The position numbers and the translations under genes are program-made. A DNA stretch of 64,000 nucleotides from DATFJT01 sp965230755 (lineage in GTDB: Bacteria > Bacteroidota > Bacteroidia > Chitinophagales > Saprospiraceae), in NCBI GenBank assembly GCA_965230755.1, contig CBDDLT010000006.1:1-64000 (forward strand), given 5' to 3'. The notes beneath the pieces are model-generated. The model had not been told where the DNA came from. It did no database searches and saw only the letters and a list, made by a program, of their open reading frames with translations. Positions 45,254 through 54,450 of the stretch are shown here, in pieces; position 1 is the first letter of the stretch; the number at the start of each line of letters is the position of its first letter.

Positions 45254-48200
45254 ATGAAGTACTGTATTCCGCTCCTGCTATGTCTATTTAGTGTAGAGCT
45301 CCTCTATGCTCAATGCAACGGACCTGGCAGCCCCTGTTCGATCTGTGAAATTACTGCAACCATTACCAATATCGATGGTGGTTCCATTGTAGATGGAGAT
45401 AGTTCTATACCCGGTCCCTTAAGTGCCGGAGGAATGGCTACCGGAGATGCGATGGAGGTGGACGCGGAGAACTGTGGTGAACTCTCTATTACGGTTGAAA
45501 TAGACTTTTTGTGGCAACAGGGAATCAATTTCAATTGGGTGCACGGCGTTTCATTCGAATCAAGTCCCGGATGGTCGGCAAGTACAGGAACTCCTCCCGG
45601 CCCATTCTGGATATCTCTCAATTCCATTACAGGTTGTTGTTCCGGACAGACCTATGGTGAGGGATTCTATTTTGAGAACCCAGATCCAAGTCAAACTTCG
45701 TTTTGTTGCGGTACGATGGATCCTTCTAACCCTGCTGATAATTACGGAACACCAGACGATCTAGGAGTATTCATATTCGAATTGACTTATTGTGCCTCGT
45801 CGAATCAGGACCAGGCTATGGAGAGCATTACTTTTAAAGTTACAGAAGACGGAGAAACCGGTGACTGGAATATGTCTGACGGTTGTAATTACGAATTCGA
45901 ATTTCCAATCAATATTAACTCTGCAGGAATTCAATTGCCAGAGACCCACGGTCCAATTTGTATTGGTCAATGTGTAGATCTGGACGCAGGTGAAGGATGT
46001 GATAGCTATGATTGGAGCAATGGCGAGTCGACTCAAATTATTACGGTTTGCCCTACGACAAATTCGACTTATTCTGTTACCGTTTCAGATGGGCAGGGGT
46101 GTAGTCAAATGGGGTCTACGGAAGTACTTGTTGAAGAGTGTTGTATTTCAGAATCCGGAGATATTGTGGCTACAACCTCACCGAGTTGCCCTGGCGAAGA
46201 TATTGATGTTATGGTATCCAATTTTTTGTCGGACCCAGAGTATGAGCAGTATATATTGATTGTCGATGGTACAGGAACCATTATAGAAGTTATCAGTGGG
46301 TCGAGCCATTCTCTGTTTTCGGATATTTGTGAGGAGCTTACGGTCTATGCCTATAATCGAGAAATTGCCGGAAATGCACCAGAGCCATTTGTTGGGATGG
46401 ATATCAACACCATTGATTGTGCGGATGATGCGAATTGTTGTGATTTAACAATGATAACGGTTTCATGGGAAGATACGGAAGTGCCCAGCTTTATAGATCC
46501 ACCGGCTGATCTGAATTTGACCTGTCTGGATCTTCTGCCTCCGATGGATGACTTGGAGTGGACTGACAATTGTTCCGACGGAGATTTTGCAATAGGGGAA
46601 GAAACAGGATCTGCAACACTCTGTGCCGGAGGAACGATTACAAGAACATGGGAAGCCACAGATCTCTGCGACAATACCGCTACTTATATTCAAAATATCA
46701 ATATTTCCGCTCCAGATCCTATTATGTTCGATAATACACCACCGAATGAGGCCCGCAATTGTGGTGATATACCAGACCCTGCAGATCCGCTGAATTATAC
46801 GAACAACGGTTCCGGAGATTGTTTGTCGGATGGAAGTGCAGATGCTGTTAGAGCGGAAAACTATGACATTTGCGGTGGAACGATTACAGATACTTGGGAA
46901 GCCACAGACAATTGTGGGGGAATGATTTCTCATGTTCGAACCTATACTTTTAATCCTGCACCTGCAGCCTCATTTATCAATCTACCACCTGATCAGAGCT
47001 TCGCTTGTGGAGAGTACGACAACAACCCAGGCGACTTGGAGTACTCAAATGGAGAATCTGGGGATTGTGCGATAGAAGGATCAGTTAGCCCAACAAGTAC
47101 AGCTCTTCCGGATCTATGCGGAGGGACACTTACGCATACTTGGGATTTCACTGATGCTTGCGGCCGACCGATCAGTCATACGCAGACCATAACCATTGAT
47201 CCAGCACCTCAGGCCAGTTTCGATGATTTGCCTGCGGATTTAACTGTTTCTTGTGGTGATTTTCTGCCAATGGATGATCTCAATTATAGCAACAATGCTT
47301 CTGGAGACTGTCTGATCGAAGGAATTGTCAATCCGATCACAACTCAGCCCAACTATCCCTGTGGTGGAGTAGTGACCAATACCTGGCAGTTTACCGATGC
47401 TTGCGGAAGAAGTATAAGCCATGTTCAAAGTATTACTATCGAGCCATCTGATCCTGCTGAATTTTTGGATTTTCCTCCGGATGTAACCGTACAATGTTCG
47501 GATAATATCAATACCCCGGATGATTTGGAGTACAGCAATTTCTCAAGCGGCGATTGTTTAATTGAAGGGGCTGCAACGGCGGTTCAAACAGGTACTGTGG
47601 ATGTTTGCGGTGGTGCTTTGGTAAATACCTGGACATTCATTGATCCATGCGGGCGTCGAATAGATCATCAACAAACTGTTTTGGTTGAACCGGTAGATCC
47701 ACCGGAATTTGTTGACCCTCCGTCAGATGATGTCATAGATTGTAGTGAAATACCGACGGATGCGCCTGAATTACGATATACCAATTACGGGTCTGAACCC
47801 TGTTTGTTTGAAGGATTCGTCTTGCCCCAAGTAACCGAGAATTATGATTCTTGCGGAGGAGAAATCATCTATGTGTGGGAGTACTCAGATCAATGCGGTA
47901 ATGAGCTCTATCATACTCAGATATTAGAGATACTGCCACTAGAAGATCCGGAATTTATCGATCCGCCTGATGACATTACCCTGGATTGCGGACAGGATAT
48001 TCCTCCTGTTGAACCACTGAGGTACACCAATAATCAAACCGGTGATTGTGCACTGGAAGGTGAAGTTTTACCAGACGTGGAAGTTTTAGATAATGAAATT
48101 ATCAGAACCTATTATTTCGAAAATGAATGTACCGGTTCATTTATTGAACATATCCAAACCATTTTCGTACCCGAAGTGCCGGATATAGCGATTGATCCGG

Positions 48201-51200
48201 TTCAGGAGACAATTTGCCTGGGTGAAGAGTTTGATTTATTCGATATCGAGGTTTTTGATCAGAATAATTCGAACTATTTCATTACGTATCATTCTGATAT
48301 TCCTCCAACAGCGGCCAATGAGATCTTAGATCCTTTGGTTAGCCCAGGTCAAACGACAACTTATTATGTGGTTGCGACTTCGGATGATGACTGTCAGGAT
48401 ATCGAAGCTTTTGAATTGATCGTATTGCCTTCGCCAAATGCCGGTGATGATAATTCGGGTTATTTGTGCTTTGGTTCGGATGATGTCAATTTGTTTGACT
48501 ATCTGATCAATGCGGATAATGAAAATGGTACTTGGACCGATCCTTTTTTCAGCGGTGTTGATATTTCTGATCCGAGGTCCGTTAATTTTTCTACACAAAG
48601 CTCAGGAGAATATATTTTTGATTATGTATTGAATAGTGCAGATTGTTCCTCTGATACCGCTCGTATCACTTTGACGCTGAACGAGGAATTAATGGCACTA
48701 CTTCAGACGATAGAATGCAGTAATGACAGGACTTCTTATACCGTCGTTGTAGATGGATTGGGTAATCAGATCTCGACGAATACAGGCACTATAGTTGGAC
48801 CAAACGGAACCATTTGGGATATTATCGATATTCCAATTGGTCAGGACTTGGTGATCAATGTAAGCAATGGCGTTGATACCTGCATGTTAGAAATACGAGT
48901 TAGTCCACCAAATTGTGATTGCCCACAAGTCGATCCTCCTGATTCGAACGGAGATCAGACCATTTGCCAAGGAGAAACTACTCCACAACTCAGTGTTACC
49001 GTTGGTCCGGATGAGCAAGCCAATTGGTATGACAGCCCAATAGGGGGAACCTTATTATTGTCCAACTCTTTGACTTATTTATCTCCGGAGACCGCTCCTG
49101 GAGTTTATACCTATTATGTCGAAGCGGAAAGTACGACCAATCCGGGTTGTAAGTCAGCTACCAGGACTCCGGTAAGATTAGAGATCATCGCTCTGCCTGT
49201 GGCTTTTGACGCGGTACTTCAACAATGCGATGATGATCTGGATGGAATGGTCTCATTCGATCTTACACAGGCAGAAGCTGATTTAGGTGGAGGGGTAGCA
49301 GGATTGCGATACGAGTATTATCTGAATATCACTGATGCCAATAATAGGGCCAACGCCCTGAGCAGTCCGTATACCAATACGACCAACCCTCAGGTACTCT
49401 TTGTGGCCGTTGTTAATTCGAGCAATTGTGTTGATATATCGGAACTGAGCCTGGTTGTTAATCCTTTACCTGAGATTTCTCTGGATATCAGTAATGAGAC
49501 CTGTTCGGGTGAAGAAGATGGCGTGGTCATTATATTAGGAACGAGCGATCATGAACCTTTAGAATATAGCATCAATGGATTCTTTTATTTCTCCGATGCG
49601 CAATTTGATTCGCTCTCACCGGGAGTTTATACTGCCTATGTACGAGATAGTAATTTATGTATCTCGAGTGTAGATTTTGAGATAGAAGAAGGCCTGATAT
49701 TAAGTGTTGATAATTTGGTGATCGAATGCTTGGACAACGGCACAGATACGGACCCCAGCGATGATTATTATGTCATTCGGGTGACCATATCCAATAATTT
49801 AGGGACCACCGGTAGCTATACCGTTTCTGATGGCGCCAATAATTATGGAACGGGCACCTATGGTGTTGAGCTCAGTTTCCAAATCCCGGCCAATGACCAA
49901 CAAGTAACTTTGAATTTTGAGGATGCAATTTTTGCATGTTCCGTATCGGAAACAATTGGACCTTTGAGGACCTGCTCTTCGGATTGCGAAATCATCGTCA
50001 ATAGCGAAGAAATAGAATGTTTTGACAATGGGACCGAACTAGATCCTACCGATGATTATTATGAAATAAGATTGAATGTTTCCTCCATAAATGGAAGCAG
50101 TACCAATCAGTTTAGAATCAGTGAAGGTGGAGTGAGAATTGGAATTTATAGATACGATGAAGATATTGTATTTACTCTTCCCGCTACCAATTCAGTTACC
50201 AGTGTTTTAATTGAGGATTTAGAAGATGACCAATGCCGATTGAATCTGGATCTTGGGAACTTGGAGAGTTGTTCTGATGGATGTCTGGTCGAAGCTGTAA
50301 TCTTAAACTTAGAATGCTTAGACAATGGAACCATCGGTGATGATTCTGATGATTTATTCCAGTTCGAAATAAGCAGTACATCCATTAATGCCTCTTCGAG
50401 ATGGTTTGTGTTAGGAGAGACGGATACGCTTGCCAATGGCTCGAGCATGTCATTTGGTCCATTTGATATTTCAAGTGGATCGAGAACTTATATCATCATC
50501 GATCATGAAAGACCGGAATGTTCAGATACCATAACTGTTGATCCACCTCCAGCATGCTCCAATCCTTGTGAATTAGAGATTGTCAATCTTCAAGTTGGAA
50601 ATTGTAATGACAACAATACCGGAAATACTGAAGATGATGACTTTTTTACCGTGAGCTTTGAGGTGAACGCCATATTGGGTCCAGTGAGTGACTTTTGGGT
50701 CAATGACGGTACGAATAACTATGGTCCTTATTCTTATTCGACACAAGTGATGATAGACCTACCTGCCGATGGTAGTAATATTACTTTGACAATTACTGAT
50801 ACTATGAGCGCGCAGTGTGAAATTAGTTTGGAGGTGAGTCAAGATCCTTGTTCTAGTTGTGATCAACAAATTGATGCTGGTCAGGACCAATTGATAAGTT
50901 GTAGCAGACCTCAAGTACAATTGACAGGTTTCACAAGTGAACCTGGAAATATTACATGGACGGGACCAAATAGTTTTATGAGCAATGATTTGATCATCAA
51001 TGTCGATGTCAATGGCTGGTATTATCTGGAAATTAGTTACCTTGATGCTTGTGTATTCGTAGATAGTGTATTTGTAGGATTGGATGCTGATATTCCAGTG
51101 GCTGATGCTGGTCCTGATGGGCTTCTCAATTGTTTGAGAAATGCTTTCATTCTAGATGGAACAAACAGTACTCAGGGACCAGACTTACAATTTGAATGGC

Positions 51201-52855
51201 AGGATTCGTTAGGCAATGTTCTGGGTGAGGGTTTGAATTTCGAAGTCAATTCTACCGGATCCTATTACTTGGTTGTAATAGACACAGTTAATAACTGTAG
51301 ATCACCGAGAGATTTGGTAGAAGTGACTGAAGATTACCACACGCCGAATGGTGTCATTTATGCTAATCCTGGGCTTACCTTGGACTGCGTAGTAGAGACC
51401 ATTGAATTGAGTACTGACGACGAAGAGCACGTGATTTATACATGGACGATACGAGGCCAGGACTTTACTGGCTCGGTAAAAGTGGTGGTGGACAGTGGTT
51501 ACGTCAGTTTGTACGCCATAGATACCTTGACGGGATGTGATACCATAACAGGAATCAATATTGAAGATTTTACTCAATTTCCTTTTGTCAATGTTGAAGA
51601 CCCGGATTCTATTACTTGTCGGGCTCCTTCTGTAATCATAGATGCATCTGCATCTCAACGCACTCAGGGCTTATTGATCGAATGGTCCAATGAAGACGGA
51701 ACGGTTCTAAATACATCGGATTATACTTTGGAAGTTTTTGACGAGGGAACCTACTTTTTCAGGTTGTGGGATACTATCATTGGATGTTCTACCTTGGATT
51801 CGGTAATTGTAGAGGATTTACAGGCTTTTCCAGTCATTGATGCCGGTGAAGATCGGGAGATAAATTGTCAGGACGAGACGGAAATCAGGCTTGCAGGAAG
51901 TATTATTGATGCTCAGGGCGCGCTAGAGTATAATTGGCTGACTAGCACGGGCCAGATCATAGAAGGAGGATCTAGTCTTGAGCCTTTGGTCGGTGCTTCG
52001 GGTTATTATATTCTTGAAGTGTCGAATATTGAGACGGGTTGTTCTACTCGTGATAGTGTACTGATTATACTAGATGATAACAGACCGGAAGCTGCACTGA
52101 TTGTGGTCGAGGATGAAAAATGTGAAGGAGATAATAATGGTCTGGTCAATATTTTCTCAGTAGAAGGCGGAACAGAACCATACAGCTACTACTTGGATGG
52201 AGATCTTCAGAATCAATCCAATGTCGGCAACTTATCTCCGGGAACCTATGACTTGAGAATTGTTGATGCAAAGGGATGTGTTCTCGATACGAGTTTTGTC
52301 ATTGAAGCCGGTGTGAGACTATTGTCTCAAGTGGACAGCGTGATCAACTTGGAATATGGAGAAGAGAGAACTTTATACCTTTTGGTCAATATTCCAGAGG
52401 ATGAAATATCATCAATAGAGTGGAGACCTTCGGATCAACTGAGTTGTGACTCTTGCATGGTAACTACCTTAATCGGAGAAGAGAGCGGAAACTATCAGGT
52501 AACAGTTATTGATATCAATGGCTGCCTCAGCAGGTCGAATCTTAGACTGATTGTGGATAAGAATTTCCAGGTTTTCGTGCCGAACTCCTTTTCTCCTAAT
52601 GGAGATGGAAGCAATGATTTCTTTACGGTTTATAGTCGATTTGTGGAGAGGGTGAATAGCATGTCTATCTATAACCGATGGGGTGATCTGGTATTCATAG
52701 CAGAAGATTTTCCTTCTAATTCTCCTACAGAAGGATGGGATGGAATGCACAATGGTAAAGAATTGAATCCGGCAGTATTTGTCTATGTGGTGGAACTGAC
52801 CATGGTAGATGGCTCTAAGAAGGTAATCTCAGGGGATGTGTCCTTGATCAAATAA
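45254..52855 (+). CDS. Giant T9SS type B adhesin with two internal repeat arrays (2,533 residues)
   Basis: Largest gene in the window. The ATG at 45254 starts a signal peptide (MKYCIPLLLCLFSVELLYAQ); a TTG at 45236 would extend it without benefit. Domain order: a Cys-rich N-domain (about 20-220), an Ig-like region, seven tandem HYR-like repeats of about 81 residues (about 409-977), further Ig-like domains, four repeats with CxDNGTxxDxxDD motifs (about 1489-1869), five Ig-like repeats, an SprB-like repeat (GGTEPYSYYLDGDL) and a CHU_C sorting domain (VPNSFSPNGDGSNDFF, YNRWGDLVF, GWDGMHNGKEL). The final ~200 residues are paralogous to the three array proteins. Secretion is well supported; ligand and function unknown. 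Confidence 0.9.
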   Translation: MKYCIPLLLCLFSVELLYAQCNGPGSPCSICEITATITNIDGGSIVDGDSSIPGPLSAGGMATGDAMEVDAENCGELSITVEIDFLWQQGINFNWVHGVSFESSPGWSASTGTPPGPFWISLNSITGCCSGQTYGEGFYFENPDPSQTSFCCGTMDPSNPADNYGTPDDLGVFIFELTYCASSNQDQAMESITFKVTEDGETGDWNMSDGCNYEFEFPININSAGIQLPETHGPICIGQCVDLDAGEGCDSYDWSNGESTQIITVCPTTNSTYSVTVSDGQGCSQMGSTEVLVEECCISESGDIVATTSPSCPGEDIDVMVSNFLSDPEYEQYILIVDGTGTIIEVISGSSHSLFSDICEELTVYAYNREIAGNAPEPFVGMDINTIDCADDANCCDLTMITVSWEDTEVPSFIDPPADLNLTCLDLLPPMDDLEWTDNCSDGDFAIGEETGSATLCAGGTITRTWEATDLCDNTATYIQNINISAPDPIMFDNTPPNEARNCGDIPDPADPLNYTNNGSGDCLSDGSADAVRAENYDICGGTITDTWEATDNCGGMISHVRTYTFNPAPAASFINLPPDQSFACGEYDNNPGDLEYSNGESGDCAIEGSVSPTSTALPDLCGGTLTHTWDFTDACGRPISHTQTITIDPAPQASFDDLPADLTVSCGDFLPMDDLNYSNNASGDCLIEGIVNPITTQPNYPCGGVVTNTWQFTDACGRSISHVQSITIEPSDPAEFLDFPPDVTVQCSDNINTPDDLEYSNFSSGDCLIEGAATAVQTGTVDVCGGALVNTWTFIDPCGRRIDHQQTVLVEPVDPPEFVDPPSDDVIDCSEIPTDAPELRYTNYGSEPCLFEGFVLPQVTENYDSCGGEIIYVWEYSDQCGNELYHTQILEILPLEDPEFIDPPDDITLDCGQDIPPVEPLRYTNNQTGDCALEGEVLPDVEVLDNEIIRTYYFENECTGSFIEHIQTIFVPEVPDIAIDPVQETICLGEEFDLFDIEVFDQNNSNYFITYHSDIPPTAANEILDPLVSPGQTTTYYVVATSDDDCQDIEAFELIVLPSPNAGDDNSGYLCFGSDDVNLFDYLINADNENGTWTDPFFSGVDISDPRSVNFSTQSSGEYIFDYVLNSADCSSDTARITLTLNEELMALLQTIECSNDRTSYTVVVDGLGNQISTNTGTIVGPNGTIWDIIDIPIGQDLVINVSNGVDTCMLEIRVSPPNCDCPQVDPPDSNGDQTICQGETTPQLSVTVGPDEQANWYDSPIGGTLLLSNSLTYLSPETAPGVYTYYVEAESTTNPGCKSATRTPVRLEIIALPVAFDAVLQQCDDDLDGMVSFDLTQAEADLGGGVAGLRYEYYLNITDANNRANALSSPYTNTTNPQVLFVAVVNSSNCVDISELSLVVNPLPEISLDISNETCSGEEDGVVIILGTSDHEPLEYSINGFFYFSDAQFDSLSPGVYTAYVRDSNLCISSVDFEIEEGLILSVDNLVIECLDNGTDTDPSDDYYVIRVTISNNLGTTGSYTVSDGANNYGTGTYGVELSFQIPANDQQVTLNFEDAIFACSVSETIGPLRTCSSDCEIIVNSEEIECFDNGTELDPTDDYYEIRLNVSSINGSSTNQFRISEGGVRIGIYRYDEDIVFTLPATNSVTSVLIEDLEDDQCRLNLDLGNLESCSDGCLVEAVILNLECLDNGTIGDDSDDLFQFEISSTSINASSRWFVLGETDTLANGSSMSFGPFDISSGSRTYIIIDHERPECSDTITVDPPPACSNPCELEIVNLQVGNCNDNNTGNTEDDDFFTVSFEVNAILGPVSDFWVNDGTNNYGPYSYSTQVMIDLPADGSNITLTITDTMSAQCEISLEVSQDPCSSCDQQIDAGQDQLISCSRPQVQLTGFTSEPGNITWTGPNSFMSNDLIINVDVNGWYYLEISYLDACVFVDSVFVGLDADIPVADAGPDGLLNCLRNAFILDGTNSTQGPDLQFEWQDSLGNVLGEGLNFEVNSTGSYYLVVIDTVNNCRSPRDLVEVTEDYHTPNGVIYANPGLTLDCVVETIELSTDDEEHVIYTWTIRGQDFTGSVKVVVDSGYVSLYAIDTLTGCDTITGINIEDFTQFPFVNVEDPDSITCRAPSVIIDASASQRTQGLLIEWSNEDGTVLNTSDYTLEVFDEGTYFFRLWDTIIGCSTLDSVIVEDLQAFPVIDAGEDREINCQDETEIRLAGSIIDAQGALEYNWLTSTGQIIEGGSSLEPLVGASGYYILEVSNIETGCSTRDSVLIILDDNRPEAALIVVEDEKCEGDNNGLVNIFSVEGGTEPYSYYLDGDLQNQSNVGNLSPGTYDLRIVDAKGCVLDTSFVIEAGVRLLSQVDSVINLEYGEERTLYLLVNIPEDEISSIEWRPSDQLSCDSCMVTTLIGEESGNYQVTVIDINGCLSRSNLRLIVDKNFQVFVPNSFSPNGDGSNDFFTVYSRFVERVNSMSIYNRWGDLVFIAEDFPSNSPTEGWDGMHNGKELNPAVFVYVVELTMVDGSKKVISGDVSLIK
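46480..48183 (+). repeat. Seven tandem 81-residue HYR-like repeats
   Basis: Seven units, each opening with FxxxPPxD followed by a Cys, a central SGDCxxEG, then CGGxxxxTWxxxDxCG and ending in a strand with SHxQTI. The repeats diverge in sequence but keep length and Cys positions; units 3 to 5 are closest to one another. Confidence 0.85.
49720..50860 (+). repeat. Four tandem repeats with Asp-rich CxDNGT loops
   Basis: Four units of about 95 residues. Each starts with ECLDNGTDTDPSDDYY-like sequence (variants ECFDNGTELDPTDDYY, ECLDNGTIGDDSDDLF, NCNDNNTGNTEDDDFF), then strands, and ends in a Cys-containing linker. The spacing of acidic residues suggests a calcium-binding loop. Confidence 0.8.
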
Positions 52856-52885
52856 GATGTAAAAGATTAAATCGATAATGACGGG

Positions 52886-53983
52886 ATGGGGAAGATGGAC
52901 AAAGTGAGATCTAAAATATCTCAATCGGCTACTTTACCTGCTGAATTCTATTTCGATACTGTGATCTGGGATAGAATGAAAGAGGAAATCTTTGCAAAAA
53001 GCTGGATGTATGTCGGTGATGAGAAGGAAATATTCAACGCAGCCATCAATACCTATCCTTTTAATCTGTTGGAAAAATACCTGGGGGAGCCTTTGGTTCT
53101 TACAAACTCGGATGAGGGCTTGAACTGTCTCTCAAATGTCTGTACACATCGTGGATTCCTTGTTTCGCATCATTCGGGAAAGAACCGGAAACTGGTCTGT
53201 TCCTACCACGGAAGACGATTTAAACTGAACGGAGAATTTGAATTCATGCCGGAATTTAAAGAAGTAGAGGACTTTCCCAGACCTTGTGAAAACTTGCATC
53301 GATTACCCCTGGAGCGATGGTCAAAATTTTTGTTTACTAGTCTGGATCCCAAATTTGACTTTGCGGAAATTCGAAATGAACTGGAAGATAGGGTAGGGTT
53401 TTTAAATGTGGAGCAGTTCGAATTTGCTCCTGAATACTCCAAAACGTATAATGTTCGATCTCATTGGGCGCTGTACATCGATAATTATTTAGAGGGATTC
53501 CACATTCCGTTTGTTCATCCTACCCTGAATGCCATGCTGGATTATGGAAGTTATGATACCCTATGCAAGGATCATATGGTATTGCAAGTGGGTTATTCCG
53601 ATGACGGGACTGAAGTATTTGATTTTCCTAGAACTCATCCGGACTATGGCAAGCAGATTTCGGCGTATTATTTCTGGTTCTATCCCAACTTCATGCTCAA
53701 CTTCTATCCATGGGGAGTGCAGTTGAATATCGTTAAGCCCCACTCACCGAGTTTCACTAAAGTTGAGTTTTTATATTATATCAAGGATCGAGAGATTTGG
53801 AATCGAATGGGCGGTGATCAAATAGGTGAAAAAACACAACAGGAAGACGAATGGGTTGTAGAAGGTGTTCAAAAAGGACTGGCATCTCGATTCTATACCG
53901 ATGGACGATTTTCACCAACACGGGAAACCGGAGTCCATCATTTTCACCTGTTATTGAAGCAATATTTAGATAATAAGGATTAA
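52886..53983 (+). CDS. Rieske non-heme iron oxygenase, alpha subunit
   Basis: Aromatic-ring or related substrate oxygenase, 365 residues, cytoplasmic. The Rieske [2Fe-2S] ligands are CTHRGF near residue 86 and CSYHGRRF near 105. The mononuclear iron site is in DNYLEGFHIPFVHP near 198-211, with a later Asp plausible in EDEWVVEGVQ. The electron-transfer reductase and beta subunit are not nearby. Substrate not assignable; choline-, carnitine- or phenylpropanoid-type enzymes share this plan. It starts 30 bases after the giant adhesin, but with no evident functional tie. Confidence 0.87.
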   Translation: MGKMDKVRSKISQSATLPAEFYFDTVIWDRMKEEIFAKSWMYVGDEKEIFNAAINTYPFNLLEKYLGEPLVLTNSDEGLNCLSNVCTHRGFLVSHHSGKNRKLVCSYHGRRFKLNGEFEFMPEFKEVEDFPRPCENLHRLPLERWSKFLFTSLDPKFDFAEIRNELEDRVGFLNVEQFEFAPEYSKTYNVRSHWALYIDNYLEGFHIPFVHPTLNAMLDYGSYDTLCKDHMVLQVGYSDDGTEVFDFPRTHPDYGKQISAYYFWFYPNFMLNFYPWGVQLNIVKPHSPSFTKVEFLYYIKDREIWNRMGGDQIGEKTQQEDEWVVEGVQKGLASRFYTDGRFSPTRETGVHHFHLLLKQYLDNKD

Positions 53984-54029
53984 AATAAGCCTGGTTTTAT
54001 TGGATTTTGGCCTTGTTTTGTTAAGGAAA

Positions 54030-54065
54030 TACTAAAAAATTAGTAGTATTACTAAATTTTTAGTA
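54030..54065. promoter_or_regulatory. Tandem BlaI/MecI-type operators
   Basis: Two 16-bp near-palindromes, TACTAAAAAATTAGTA (54030-54045) and TACTAAATTTTTAGTA (54050-54065). Starts are 20 bases apart, i.e. two helical turns, so repressor dimers would bind the same face. Half-sites TACTA/TAGTA resemble known BlaI/MecI sites. They lie just upstream of the repressor gene and overlap the expected promoter, suggesting autoregulation. Confidence 0.85.
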
Positions 54066-54071
54066 GTATTG
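54064..54071 (+). promoter_or_regulatory. Candidate -7 box of the BlaI operon
   Basis: TAGTATTG differs from TAnnTTTG at one base and overlaps the second operator by two bases, so bound repressor would block it. No clear -33 element was found. Confidence 0.35.
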
Positions 54072-54090
54072 TCTTGTTAAATAAAACGAT

Positions 54091-54450
54091 ATGATCAAAT
54101 TAACCAAAAGAGAAGACCAAATCATGGAAATCATGTGGAAGTTAAAAACCGCTGTAATCCGTGATATTGTAGCCGAGTTTCCTGAGCCTCAACCTCATTA
54201 TAATACCGTTGCTACATTGGTTAAGATTCTTGTAAAAAAGGGAGTTCTAAAATCTGAAAGCATAGGTAATACCCATCATTATAGTCCAGTACAGGAGTTT
54301 GAAGAGTATCGGGAACAGCAGATTGGAAATCTCAAGGAGAAGTTTTTCGACAATTCTTTTTCAAAAATGATGGCTCACTTTGCTAAGAAAGAAGGACTTT
54401 CTGAAGAACAGAGGGAAGAATTAATTAAGATAATAAAAGGTGAGTCATGA
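54091..54450 (+). CDS. BlaI/MecI-family transcriptional repressor
   Basis: Winged-helix repressor of 119 residues. The N-domain has LTKREDQIMEIMWKLKTAVI and HYNTVATLVKILVKKGVLKSE (recognition helix and wing), and the C-terminal half is the helical dimerisation domain. In the classical system the repressor is inactivated after its M56 partner is activated. The start is ATG at 54091, just 25 bases after the operators. The stop overlaps the M56 gene by four bases (ATGA), showing translational coupling. Confidence 0.93.
   Translation: MIKLTKREDQIMEIMWKLKTAVIRDIVAEFPEPQPHYNTVATLVKILVKKGVLKSESIGNTHHYSPVQEFEEYREQQIGNLKEKFFDNSFSKMMAHFAKKEGLSEEQREELIKIIKGES

Noticed and set aside
46480..48183. CRISPR-like regular spacing
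   Set aside because: The periodicity is about 243 bases, diverged and within a coding frame; these are protein domain repeats.
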